From Trileptium ribeirensis (lineage: Eukaryota > Nematoda > Enoplea > Enoplida > Thoracostomopsidae): a stretch of DNA of 64,000 nucleotides. The stretch lies in contig JASANE010001461.1 in the NCBI GenBank assembly GCA_030248225.1, positions 1-64,000 on the forward strand, read 5' to 3'. Under the pieces are notes generated by a model. The model saw only the letters and a list, made by a program, of their open reading frames with translations. It ran no database searches and was not told where the DNA came from. The position numbers and the translations under genes were made by a program. Every line of letters begins with the position of its first letter. Position 1 is the first letter of the stretch. Below are positions 1 through 10,720 of the stretch, one piece after another.

Positions 1-1078
1 AACATGTTAAAACCTTTGTACTTTCAAATAGTTTAGGTTTTGTGCTCCATGTAAATGTCCCGTTCGAATTAGCGATATCACTGTTATTTGTGGCTTAAAC
101 GAATCTTCTTCCCACATCGCATTTAAATGCGCAATAACTGTATGTACGATGTCTTTAACCACGAGTGCTGCTTTTCGGTTTAGCGGAGTTGTGAAGGAAA
201 TACGCAGTTCAGAACCAATTGTGAATTCTAGAGCTTATCTCGCCCTTTACCGAGGCAGCCAAGGAAATCTTAAGTTCAGAAAAAACCAATTGTGCTTCCG
301 AAAGCTTAGGGCTGGAATGGCAAGCTGTCTTATGGCCGAGACTATTTGGAGATCAGATAGTGCCGCATTGTCGTAGCCGACTCATCCGTGTTACGGCCAA
401 ATCTGACCCAAAAGGTCTGCCAGCTGCACCACGATTTTATCGCGGGTGGCGCCTAGACGATCCCTGCTTCCCCGGTGAACTGTAAGGCTGGTTTCATCGA
501 ACCGATTAGCTTAGCAGGCCACTGGTGTTCGGCCTGATCCCTATGTTGGCCCATGCGCTAATAGTATGAATGTTCCCCTGTCTAGAGGGTCAACCCTTAA
601 GCCTGCTCCCAGGTAACAAGGCTGATCCGCTATTCCATCAATTTGTCAAGCCCAAGGTTTGTCTCCCGACGTGTTTACCCCAAAATTATTTACAAGAATA
701 TGTGATGGTCCTCGCCAAAACTCCGGTAGCAAACTGTGGTTGCCTCGGAGCCGCTACATTACCGTGCCACAATTTTGAAGAGGGTTTGCCTACCCCTTTG
801 GTAAACTTAAGCTGCGCCGCCTACCATCCTCTTTTGATATCATGTACAAACTGTTGTTAGAGAACAAAGCTTAACGCTACACTAACGCTATTTCCAAATT
901 TTTCCGTTCTGCGAACGTTTCGTATCTAATTACAAAAACATTTAAGTTACGTTAGCTAACACAGCGCATCTTTTTACACTTTTACCGTAACTCAATTCCA
1001 AAACCCTACAATTAGGCTACTTTTATTTTGAATTTTTCGTTACGCTAACACAGTTCTTGATATTCTTAAGTCAGATTA

Positions 1079-1956
1079 GTTCGCGAACAGTTATATGGTG
1101 TATACAATTCTATAAATTTTGTGTGCGAGCAGATTTAGCTTATACAAAAAAATTGTTCGCGAACATAGTACCGTTGAGATCAAGTTGTTGGCGAACACAC
1201 ATATGTCCTAACACTGCGTGAATACTAACAATAATATTAACCATGTGTTTGATGTTCGCGAACGTATGTCCATAACCAAAATATGCTAACACTTCGTGAG
1301 TACTAAAAATAATATTAACAATGTGTTTAATGTTCGCGAACGTGTGTCATAACTAAAATGTGTTCGCGAACTTGTCAATAAACTGTGTTCGCACACGTAT
1401 AATGCAAATGGCATCTATGTGTTAGCAATTGATATCAGGTACAACATGGCCTTTCCTGGGCGATTATGCACATATACAGTCATGGGGAATTCCCTCCGTG
1501 CGGCGTCGAATCCTACCCCCACGGCATGAATTTAGTTCAATTTTATATTTCCGATGGTGCAAACTCTCGGGGGAGGGGGCGGTTAGCCCGAGTGGGCGGG
1601 TTTGGGAGGTCGTCTACAGGGCGGTAGAGGGGCCTTGTCAGGGGGCGCTGAGAAATTTAACGACCTTTCTTCCTTTGGTTGCCTAGTTTCTAGAAATTAT
1701 TTAGGAATAGCATAGTGTCCGGTGGGACACAATATCGCTCGTCTAAAGCTGAAGATATGCATATACTAATTAATAAATAAGTATATACTGAGGCAAATTA
1801 ATTATCAACATCCAACAATATACTTTGCTCAGGTGTTCGCAAACACATCGAATCGTGAAAACATTTGAAATAATTGTTTGCGATGACGAATATTACTGTT
1901 CGCGAACACTTTCATACATGTATTTTATATTGATTTAAATACAAGTGTTCGCGAAC
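1079..1956. repeat. Cluster of the 10-bp palindrome GTTCGCGAAC, left arm
   Basis: Seven exact copies of GTTCGCGAAC begin at 1079, 1155, 1254, 1332, 1362, 1898 and 1947. Near-copies lie at about 1188, 1389 and 1832. The motif is self-complementary and far denser than chance in AT-rich DNA. A protein-binding role, such as a transposase binding site, is inference. Confidence 0.85.
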
Positions 1957-2000
1957 ATTATATATGAGTGTTCCATGTTTATATAATGGTATACCAGTTG

Positions 2001-3039
2001 GAGAAAATATTAAATGTCCGAAAATAAGGATGAACTGTCCGAATACGGTATTAACTGTCCGAATTCGGTATAAATTGTCCGAAATGTAATATAATTCTAA
2101 AATTGCGAAGTAACTGTCGAAAAATGATTGATGGATTGCAGAAGAGTTTGAATTTATTATACATGATGATGAGATAAATTTGCAAAAGGATTTGGAATTT
2201 TAAAATATTTTCTGAGGTTATTGCTTCACCGCTGCCACCAATTCGCTTGTTGCTCTTTACATTTCGATTACGGCTTTCTAATGGAATTGATTGAGGAAAA
2301 ACATTTTGATAACGACTCATCTGCTCAAAGTTTTATTAAGCAGCAACGCGTAGTTAAGTCAAAAACATGCGGATCTGTTGTCTATTATCGCTGCAAATAT
2401 TTTCGACATTTCAAAGACTGTAAATTCTCTTTGGTATATAAAAATAACAATTCCAATTTCGCTATTACAATTAAGGGACATCATATGCATGATGGTCCAA
2501 GCCCTACCAAACGAGGTGTTGACAAAGACGCTCGTGAACGCGTAAAAATATATGCGGCATCGGGATCCAGCCTACAAACGATTAGACGAAACTTGCATGC
2601 AGATGGATATGATGTCCCGGATAACCAGCAGTTGAAAAACTGTGCAGCTTATTGCAGGTTAGTAGCATCTGATCTGCCGCCAAATATTAATACTGACGAT
2701 GTTTATCAATGGTGTTCCTCCCGCATTATGGTACCTGACCACACTCACTCACTCATGGTTTCACCGGACTTTGTGGTTGACGGGCCAAACAAGACTCACA
2801 TATTTTTGACAACTCCACATTTGCTGCAACAAGCTTTTAAACGACCCTTTATACAGCTGGATTGCACATATAAATTATTATTGAATGATTGTCCAGTCCT
2901 TATTGCGGGATCCACAGATGCTTCAAAGAGATTCCATCCGATAGGCCGATTGTGTACAAAGTGAACACAGGATAATTTCGGGCAGTTAACACCAATTTCG
3001 GACAATTCATCTTTCTTTTCGGACAGTTACTACCATCCC
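2001..3039 (+). mobile_element. Nested MULE-type element, left arm copy
   Basis: The element is flanked by a perfect 9-bp target-site duplication, TACCAGTTG, at 1992-2000 and 3040-3048. A 9-bp duplication is the hallmark of the Mutator superfamily. Its ends are inverted: the left end reads TGTCCGAAAATAAGGATGAA and the complement of the right end TGTCCGAAAAGAAAGATGAA. Both ends repeat CTGTCCGAA-type units (about four left, three right). Inside is a 684-bp reading frame for the N-terminal part of a transposase. At 1039 bp the element cannot encode a full transposase, so it must be non-autonomous. Confidence 0.85.
2281..2964 (+). pseudogene. Truncated FLYWCH/MULE transposase, left copy
   Basis: This frame starts at the first ATG and gives 227 residues; it is open a further 20 codons upstream without an ATG. 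Residues 36-70 form a Cys-Cys-His-His module (C38, C47, H68, H70, with YYRCKY and GHHMH) typical of the FLYWCH-like DNA-binding finger at the start of animal MULE transposases. Residues 188-221 match the start of the MULE catalytic domain, including the Asp of QLDCTY (D194) and GSTDASKRFHPIG. The frame then stops, so the second Asp, the Glu and the CCHC tail of a working enzyme are missing. It might make a DNA-binding repressor-like fragment but cannot transpose DNA. The protein is identical to the copy at 7776-8459. Confidence 0.75.
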
Positions 3040-3233
3040 TACCAGTTGAGTCAAAATAGCCATTGCCAAATTAGCACTTTTGTTATAATGCATATTGCGT
3101 GAACGAACGTGTTGCATATATATATATATGTATTGCAATATCTTGTTCGCAAACCAAATTATGAAACTCAAAAGTAGCGCGTTTACGTTCACTAACAAAA
3201 TCACAAATTCACACCGTTAAAAGTTTACTCATG

Positions 3234-4180
3234 CATTTTAGCACCCAAAGTATCATTTTGGTATAAATGCTATATATACAGGGTTTACATTTATACAATA
3301 CGACTGCGAGGCCTCGCTCCTTGGCGAGAGCATTCGCACATACCCTATGTTTAGGGCCTTACAAAAATTTCCCCCAAGTCTGGAGTGTTACGTGAGCAGC
3401 AATATTTTAGGTACGGCAATAGAATTGAATCTTCCCCACTAACGGCACGTAGATTTTGACAAGTAACTTCCCCAAACCGGCTGACGGAAGGGAGTACCCG
3501 GGAATCGAGTCCCGAGCCCAGTGGTGCATGCCTGCGTAGTTCCGAATTTAGTGGGCTTCGCGGCGGGAAGCCATATTCGCCATTAGGACGGGAAAGAAGA
3601 CTTGAGCTAAAACAGGGGACGGAAATAATAAGCGAGGCCCCATTAGTAGAACCTCACCGCGTATTAGAATGGCTCATTAAACAAGACGGCCCACCAAGAC
3701 CTGCGGGAGGTGCTTGTACCTCACGCCTGGGAGGGAAACAAAAGGCACTTCAATAACGCATATACATGTACACACCCGGATCGGTACCACACCCGAGGCT
3801 AAGTAAGATACCCGATGTATGCCCCCGATTTCATTGCTTGTAAATTGAATTACCTAGTGACATTTGACCCGGTCTGTCAATAGAGTGCGAGTGAACAATG
3901 ATATGAGCACAAGAACAAGTTACTTTATTGACAGAAGAATCTATGAGCACAAAACAAACTGTAATGTCCCGGGTCACGCTGCATCGATCCGCGAATGGTC
4001 TTCAGCATAAATTCTAAGCTCCTTAGGCGGTATTTAAAAGTTCCCTAAAAAGTTGGGCTGTTACAATCTTCGTTGTTGAACGGCAAATCTAGATTGCTGC
4101 AAAGGGATTAAAAACACTTATCGGCTGGCCGACGAGCATTTTATATGACCGTTTCAAAGAGACAATGTCCACGTTAATAT
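3234..4180. other. Left-arm-specific block, absent from right arm
   Basis: Homology with the right arm stops after CATG at 3230-3233 and resumes at 4181. These 947 bp face an unrelated 210 bp (7297-7506). The block is more GC-rich than its surroundings and has short repeats such as ATGAGCACA at about 3903 and 3942. I found no open reading frame of note, no target-site duplication and no recognisable family. It may be an insertion, or original sequence replaced in the other arm. Confidence 0.8.
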
Positions 4181-4330
4181 GTAACAGGGTCGTTCCGACC
4201 CTGTCACGGATATTTTAGGACGATTACACCCAAAATCGGACTGGGATACGTCGGATAGAGCTGGTCACGTACAAGGGTCGCTTCGCATCAGCAGACATTC
4301 TGCAGGAAAATATTGACCGTGTGGTTTACG

Positions 4331-4868
4331 TTAATATTTTGTATAAAAAAGTGCAGTTTATTTTGTATAGAATGTGTAGGTTATTTTGTATAAAAAGGTG
4401 CAGTTTGTTTTGTATAAAAAGGTGCAGTTTATTTTGTATAGAATGTGCAGGTTATTTTTGTTACAAAATGTGCGTTTATTTTGTATAAAGTGTGCAGGTT
4501 ATTTTGTATAAAAATGTGCGTTGCATTTTATCTTTGTATAAAATGTGCAGTTTATTTTGTATAAAATGTGCAGTTAATTTTGTATAAAAATGTGCAGGTT
4601 ATCTTGTATAAAATGTGCAGTTTGTTCTGTATAAAAAATGTGCAGGTTATTTTGTATAAAAAATGTGCAGGTCATTTTGTATAAAAAGTGCATTTTATTT
4701 TGTATAAAAAGGTGCAGTTTGTTCTGTATAAAATGTGCAGGTTATTTTGTATAAAATGTGCAAGTTATTTTGTATGAAATGTGCAGTTTATTTTGTATAA
4801 AATGTGCAGTTCATTTTGTATAAAAATGTGCATATTAACATTTTGTGTAAAAAATGTGCAGTCTCGCA
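4331..4868 (+). repeat. Minisatellite of about 21 bp, left arm
   Basis: More than twenty degenerate copies of a unit like TTTTGTATAAAATGTGCAG run head to tail, with units of about 19-25 bp. Short frames here such as LYRVCRSFCIK-type proteins are by-products of the repeat. The same array in the opposite orientation lies at 6631-7146, and copy order differs slightly between arms. Confidence 0.9.
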
Positions 4869-5442
4869 TAAACATGCCGTTTGGTCCAATGGACCATTTT
4901 GCATTAGTGTAATCCGTCAGGGACGAGTGTTCCAATCGGTCCCCAATTTGCGAGGAAAGGAGCCCCAACCGACCTGTAGGACCGAGAATAGAGTACTACG
5001 CCGACGACAGTTGGAAGGCAAGGGTTGACGGTTACGACCGTCCGGGAATAGGAGGCCCCTGGCTGCACGTTCAGGAAAACACGTCAGTTAAGATCGAAAT
5101 CAAAAATATTAGATTTACTTGGTCTTAGTAACATATTAGGTAATGGTTACAGAAAACAACAAGTCCGAGTAAGTGGAGATCACCTTTGGTAGCACTTGCA
5201 ACTATAAGGGATGACGGATGCCGGGCTCGCTTAAAGGTCCGTCACCGTCTGCGATATCATGGTACGGAAAGAACCAGAGTAGGCTGGTGAAACGCTTTGG
5301 AAATTGCAAATAGATATCCAAAGGCCCTCCGGACAACGCCGCAACTTCGCTTGTAACACGTAGAGACGATCGCTACTTACGCTAGGTAGGACTGTCATCG
5401 GGGAACCCGGACCATCACTTTCCATGCAGTTAGGATGCATCA

Positions 5443-6015
5443 ATCACACACCCCCCGGGCTCTCGGCCGCCCAGCCCAAACCAACCAAAAAAAAAAAAAA
5501 AACGAGGGGTGATACCGCCATCGGGGCGGTAGAAGTAAAAGTGGTACTAAAATTGGTGCGATTAGAGAGAGTCGAGGCAACGATGGGGGGCGCGTTTGTT
5601 GGTCGTGCGGGTTAACGGAGCGGCGGAGCGAGACCCGCCGGGTATTTTTGGAGATGTCTCATCGAGACAAATCTAACGAGGGGTGATTCGCCCATTTTAG
5701 AGTAGAGTGAAAAATCTCGAATTGTCGGCGCCCATCAACAGTTGACGACTGCTTTCTAGGCACTTCCTGTGGCTATCGCGGGTCGGCGGGGATTCGGGCA
5801 CAGGTACAAAGCATATGGTTGGATTCAACTAGTCACGGTGAACAAAACGAGGGGTCGCGTGCACCGATTCTAACGCGGGGTGTGGCGGCGAGAGTGTTAG
5901 AAAGTGGGGTTCGTATTAGTTGCATACCACAATAGGTCGCAGAAACAAGGCCGGTTGGTTTAAAAGTTGTCCACAGCATACACACATGAATAGATACATG
6001 TATATATTTTATATA
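5443..6015. other. Unshared centre of the giant palindrome
   Basis: These 573 bp separate the two arms and are not palindromic. They hold an A-run at about 5485-5501, three copies of ACGAGGGG (about 5500, 5677 and 5847) plus a related ACGCGGGGTG at about 5873, and a GC-rich segment near 5585-5640. No credible coding frame was seen. Confidence 0.8.
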
Positions 6016-6630
6016 TGATGCATCCTAACTGCATGGAAAGTGATGGTCCGGGTTCCCCGATGACAGTCCTACCTAGCGTAAGTAGCGATCGTCTCTGCGT
6101 GTTACAAGCGAAGTTGCGACGTTGCCCGGAGGGCCTCTGGATATCTATTTGAAATTTCCAAAAGCGTTTCTCCAGCCTACTCTGGTTCTTTCCGTACCAT
6201 GATATCGCAGACGGTGACGGACCTTTAAACGAGCCCGGCATCCGTCGTCCCTTACAGTTGCGAGTGCTACAAAAGGTGATCTCCACTTACTCGGACTTGT
6301 TGTTTTCTGTAACCATTACCTAATATGTTACTAAGACCAAGTAAATTTAATATTTTTGATTTCGATCTTAACTGACGTGTTTTCCTGAACGTGCAGCCAG
6401 GGGCCTCCTATTCCCGGACGGTCGTAACCGTCAACCCTATAACACGAACGCCTACCGGTTGAGTTGTCAACTGCCTTCCAACTGTCGTCGGCGTAGTACT
6501 CTATTCTCGGTCCTACAGGTCGGTTGGGGCTCCTTTCCTCGCAAATTGGGGACCGATTGGAACACTCGTCCCTGACGGATTACACTAATGCAAAATGGTC
6601 CATTGGACCAAACGGCATGTTTATGCGAGA

Positions 6631-7146
6631 CTGCACATTTTTTACACAAAATGTTAATATGCACATTTTTATACAAAATGAACTGCACATTTTATACAAA
6701 ATAAACTGCACATTTCATACAAAATAACTTGCACATTTTATACAAAATAACCTGCACATTTTATACAGAACAAACTGCACATTTTATACAAAATAAACTG
6801 CACATTTCATACAAAATAACTTGCACATTTTATACAAAATAACCTGCACATTTTATACAGAACAAACTGCACATTTTATACAAGATAACCTGCACATTCT
6901 ATACAAAATAAACTGCACATTTTATACAAAATAACCTGCACATTTTATACAGAACAGACTGCACATTTTATACAAAATAACCTGCACATTCTATACAAAA
7001 TAAACCGCACATTTTGTACAAAATAACCTACACATTCTATACAAAATAAACTGCACCTTTTTATACAAAATGAAATGCACTTTTTTATACAAAATGACCT
7101 GCACACTCTATACAAAACAAACTGCACTTTTTATACAAAATATTAA
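6631..7146 (-). repeat. Minisatellite of about 21 bp, right arm
   Basis: This is the mirror of the array at 4331-4868, with units such as CTGCACATTTTATACAAAA head to tail. A multi-unit block appears twice in a row here (about 6690-6790 and 6785-6880), showing that the array has rearranged since the arms separated. Confidence 0.9.
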
Positions 7147-7296
7147 CGTAAACCACACGGTCAATATTTTCCTGCAGAATGTCTGCTGATGCGAAGCGAC
7201 CCTTGTACGTGACCAGCTCTATCCGACGTATCCCAGTCCGATTTTGGGTGTAATCGTCCTAAAATATCCGTGACAGGGTCGGAACGACCCTGTTAC

Positions 7297-7506
7297 AATA
7301 ACGAAGGAAAGAATAAAGTGCAGCAAAACAAAGAAACCAAAAAAACCGCCAAGCAAAGCAACCACGCAACAGCCCCAAGAAGGGCACCCGCCCAAAGACC
7401 GAAAACAGAAACAAGCAAGAAAGCAACAGATACAGCCTCCCGACAATATAGAACCCTCCAAAAGACCCCAAGAAGACCAAAAAAAAAAAAAAAAAAAAAA
7501 ACCCGT
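7297..7506. other. Right-arm-specific block
   Basis: These 210 bp replace the 947-bp block of the left arm. On the plus strand the block is strongly purine- and A-rich and ends in about 22 A at 7480-7501. An A-tail at the edge of an insertion suggests a retroposed fragment, but I recognise no source and see no clear target duplication. Encoded frames are Lys/Thr-rich or Phe/Gly-rich low complexity and are not believable as genes. Confidence 0.7.
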
Positions 7507-7700
7507 CATGAGTAAACTTTTAACGGTGTGAATTTGTGATTTTGTTAGTGAACGTAAACGCGCTACTTTTGAATTTCATAATTTGGTTTGCGAACAAGAT
7601 ATTGCAATACATATATATATATATGCAACACGTTCGTTCACGCAATATGCATTATAACAAAAGTGCTAATTTGGCAATGGCTATTTTGACTCAACTGGTA

Positions 7701-8732
7701 GGGATGGTAGTAACTGTCCGAAAAGAAAGATGAATTGTCCGAAATTGGTGTTAACTGCCCGAAATTATCCTGTGTTCACTTTGTACACAATCGGCCTATC
7801 GGATGGAATCTCTTTGAAGCATCTGTGGATCCCGCAATAAGGACTGGACAATCATTCAATAATAATTTATATGTGCAATCCAGCTGTATAAAGGGTCGTT
7901 TAAAAGCTTGTTGCAGCAAATGTGGAGTTGTCAAAAATATGTGAGTCTTGTTTGGCCCGTCAACCACAAAGTCCGGTGAAACCATGAGTGAGTGAGTGTG
8001 GTCAGGTACCATAATGCGGGAGGAACACCATTGATAAACATCGTCAGTATTAATATTTGGCGGCAGATCAGATGCTACTAACCTGCAATAAGCTGCACAG
8101 TTTTTCAACTGCTGGTTATCCGGGACATCATATCCATCTGCATGCAAGTTTCGTCTAATCGTTTGTAGGCTGGATCCCGATGCCGCATATATTTTTACGC
8201 GTTCACGAGCGTCTTTGTCAACACCTCGTTTGGTAGGGCTTGGACCATCATGCATATGATGTCCCTTAATTGTAATAGCGAAATTGGAATTGTTATTTTT
8301 ATATACCAAAGAGAATTTACAGTCTTTGAAATGTCGAAAATATTTGCAGCGATAATAGACAACAGATCCGCATGTTTTTGACTTAACTACGCGTTGCTGC
8401 TTAATAAAACTTTGAGCAGATGAGTCGTTATCAAAATGTTTTTCCTCAATCAATTCCATTAGAAAGCCGTAATCGAAATGTAAAGAGCAACAAGCGAATT
8501 GGTGGCAGCGGTGAAGCAATAACCTCAGAAAATATTTTAAAATTCCAAATCCTTTTGCAAATTTATCTCATCAACATGAATTCAAACTCTTCTGCAATCC
8601 ATCAATCATTTTTCGACAGTTACTTCGCAATTTTAGAATTATATTACATTTCGGACAATTTATACCGAATTCGGACAGTTAATACCGTATTCGGACAGTT
8701 CATCCTTATTTTCGGACATTTAATATTTTCTC
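7701..8732 (-). mobile_element. Nested MULE-type element, right arm copy
   Basis: This is the mirror copy of the element at 2001-3039, 1032 bp long. Its flanks carry the same 9-bp duplication, CAACTGGTA, at 7692-7700 and 8733-8741. It differs from the left copy by a few bases and a short indel (about 8571-8582) between the transposase fragment and one terminal repeat. Same host site and same duplication show that both copies descend from one insertion. Confidence 0.85.
7776..8459 (-). pseudogene. Truncated FLYWCH/MULE transposase, right copy
   Basis: This is a 227-residue frame, identical in protein sequence to the copy at 2281-2964, with the same finger (C38, C47, H68, H70), the same first catalytic Asp (D194) and the same stop after GRLCTK. 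Identity over the whole coding stretch, with an indel only a few dozen bases upstream, points to recent copying or gene conversion between arms. Selection on the fragment is possible but not shown. Confidence 0.75.
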
Positions 8733-8776
8733 CAACTGGTATACCATTATATAAACATGGAACACTCATATATAAT

Positions 8777-9664
8777 GTTCGCGAACACTTGTATTTAAAT
8801 CAATATAAAATACATGTATGAAAGTGTTCGCGAACAGTAATATTCGTCATCGCAAACAATTATTTCAAATGTTTTCACGATTCGATGTGTTTGCGAACAC
8901 CTGAGCAAAGTATATTGTTGGATGTTGATAATTAATTTGCCTCAGTATATACTTATTTATTAATTAGTATATGCATATCTTCAGCTTTAGACGAGCGATA
9001 TTGTGTCCCACCGGACACTATGCTATTCCTAAATAATTTCTAGAAACTAGGCAACCAAAGGAAGAAAGGTCGTTAAATTTCTCAGCGCCCCCTGACAAGG
9101 CCCCTCTACCGCCCTGTAGACGACCTCCCAAACCCGCCCACTCGGGCTAACCGCCCCCTCCCCCGAGAGTTTGCACCATCGGAAATATAAAATTGAACTA
9201 AATTCATGCCGTGGGGGTAGGATTCGACGCCGCACGGAGGGAATTCCCCATGACTGTATATGTGCATAATCGCCCAGGAAAGGCCATGTTGTACCTGATA
9301 TCAATTGCTAACACATAGATGCCATTTGCATTATACGTGTGCGAACACAGTTTATTGACAAGTTCGCGAACACATTTTAGTTATGACACACGTTCGCGAA
9401 CATTAAACACATTGTTAATATTATTTTTAGTACTCACGAAGTGTTAGCATATTTTGGTTATGGACATACGTTCGCGAACATCAAACACATGGTTAATATT
9501 ATTGTTAGTATTCACGCAGTGTTAGGACATATGTGTGTTCGCCAACAACTTGATCTCAACGGTACTATGTTCGCGAACAATTTTTTTGTATAAGCTAAAT
9601 CTGCTCGCACACAAAATTTATAGAATTGTATACACCATATAACTGTTCGCGAACTAATCTGACT
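8777..9664. repeat. Cluster of the 10-bp palindrome GTTCGCGAAC, right arm
   Basis: Seven exact copies mirror those at 1079-1956, the outermost starting at 8777 and 9655. Spacing between copies is largely conserved between arms. Confidence 0.85.
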
Positions 9665-10720
9665 TAAGAATATCAAGAACTGTGTTAGCGTAACGAAAAA
9701 TTCAAAATAAAAGTAGCCTAATTTAGGGTTTTGGAACTCAGTTACGGTAAAAGTGTAAAAAGATGCACTGTGTTCGCTAACGTAACTTAAATGTTTTTGT
9801 AATTAGATACGAAACGTTCGCAGAACGGAAAAATTTGGAAATAGCGTTAGTGTAACTATTAGTTTGTTCTCTAACAACAGTTTGTACATGATATCAAAAG
9901 AGGATGGTAGGCGGCGCAGCTTAAGTTTACCAAAGGGGTAGGCAAACCCTCTTCAAAATTGTGGCACGGTAATGTAGCGGCTCCGAGGCAACCACAGTTT
10001 GCTACCGGAGTTTTGGCGAGGACCATCACATATTCTTAATAATTTGGGGGTAACACGTCGGGAGACAAACCTTGGGCTTGACAAATTGATGGAATAGCGG
10101 ATCAGCCTTGTTACCTGGGAGCAGGCTTAAGGGTTGACCCTCTCACAGGGGAACATTCATACTATTAGCGCATGGGCCAACATAGGGATCAGGCCGAACA
10201 CCAGTGGCCTGCTAAGCTAATCGGTTCCATGGGTTAGCCTTACAGTTCACCGGGGAAGCAGGGATCGTCTAGGCGCCACCCGCGATAAAATCGTGGTGCA
10301 GCTGGTATACCTTTTGGGTCAGATTTGGCCGTAACACGGATGAGTCGGCTACGACAATGCGGCACTATCTGATCTCCAAACAAGCGTTGCCATAAGACAG
10401 CTTGCCATTCCAGCCCTAAGCTTTCGGAAGCACAATTGGTTCTGAACTTTAGATTTCCTTGGCTGCCTCGGTAAAGGGCGAGATAAGCTCTAGAATTCAC
10501 AATTGGTTCTGAACTGCGTATTTCCTTCACAACTCCGCTAAACCGAAAAGCAGCACTCGTGGTTAAAGACATCGTACATACAGTTATTGCGCATTTAAAT
10601 GCGATGTGGGAAAGAAGATCGTTCAAACTACAAATAACAGTGATATCGCTAATTCGAACGGGACATTTACATGGAGCACAAAACCTAAACTATTTGAAAG
10701 AACCCCGGTTTTAACATGTT

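Larger units (their letters stand above)
1..5442 (+). repeat. Left arm of giant foldback palindrome
   Basis: This arm reappears in reverse complement at 6016-10720. Paired positions sum to 10721 at the outer end, 10740 just before 3233, and about 11458-11477 nearer the centre. It carries the GTTCGCGAAC cluster, a nested MULE at 2001-3039, a 947-bp block absent from the other arm (3234-4180) and a minisatellite. Small substitutions and indels separate the arms, for example an extra run of A near 281-287 here and a few bases near 2155. Homology to the right arm starts at the first base of the window, so the arm may extend further left. The rest (about 150-1070, 1430-1760) has no recognisable coding content. 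The overall plan, long inverted arms with internal tandem repeats around a unique middle, resembles foldback transposons; that classification is inference. Confidence 0.93.
6016..10720 (-). repeat. Right arm of giant foldback palindrome
   Basis: This is the reverse complement of 1-5442, without the 947-bp left-specific block and with its own 210-bp block (7297-7506). The outer end of detectable homology is AACATGTT read on the minus strand at 10720. The sequence beyond (TGGCTCTAGCAG) has no visible left partner because the window begins there. Identity is high over most of the length, including an identical transposase-fragment protein. Confidence 0.93.

Noticed and set aside
3667..3681. GAATGGCTCATTAAA, identical to a conserved word of 18S rRNA
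   Set aside because: Surrounding bases do not follow the rRNA sequence, and a single 15-base match in a window of this size can occur by chance.
7219..7515. Overlapping Phe/Gly-rich and Lys/Thr-rich frames
   Set aside because: They arise from strongly purine-biased sequence ending in an A-run.
10240..10626. 128-residue minus-strand frame near the outer end of the right arm
   Set aside because: The counterpart in the left arm is disrupted by an indel and no known domain is visible; coding is unlikely.
1..10720. Palindrome as a hairpin-read or assembly artefact
   Set aside because: The arms differ by substitutions, indels, a 947/210-bp block and rearranged minisatellites, and the centre is unique, which a mirrored read would not produce. 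It cannot be excluded completely without reads.
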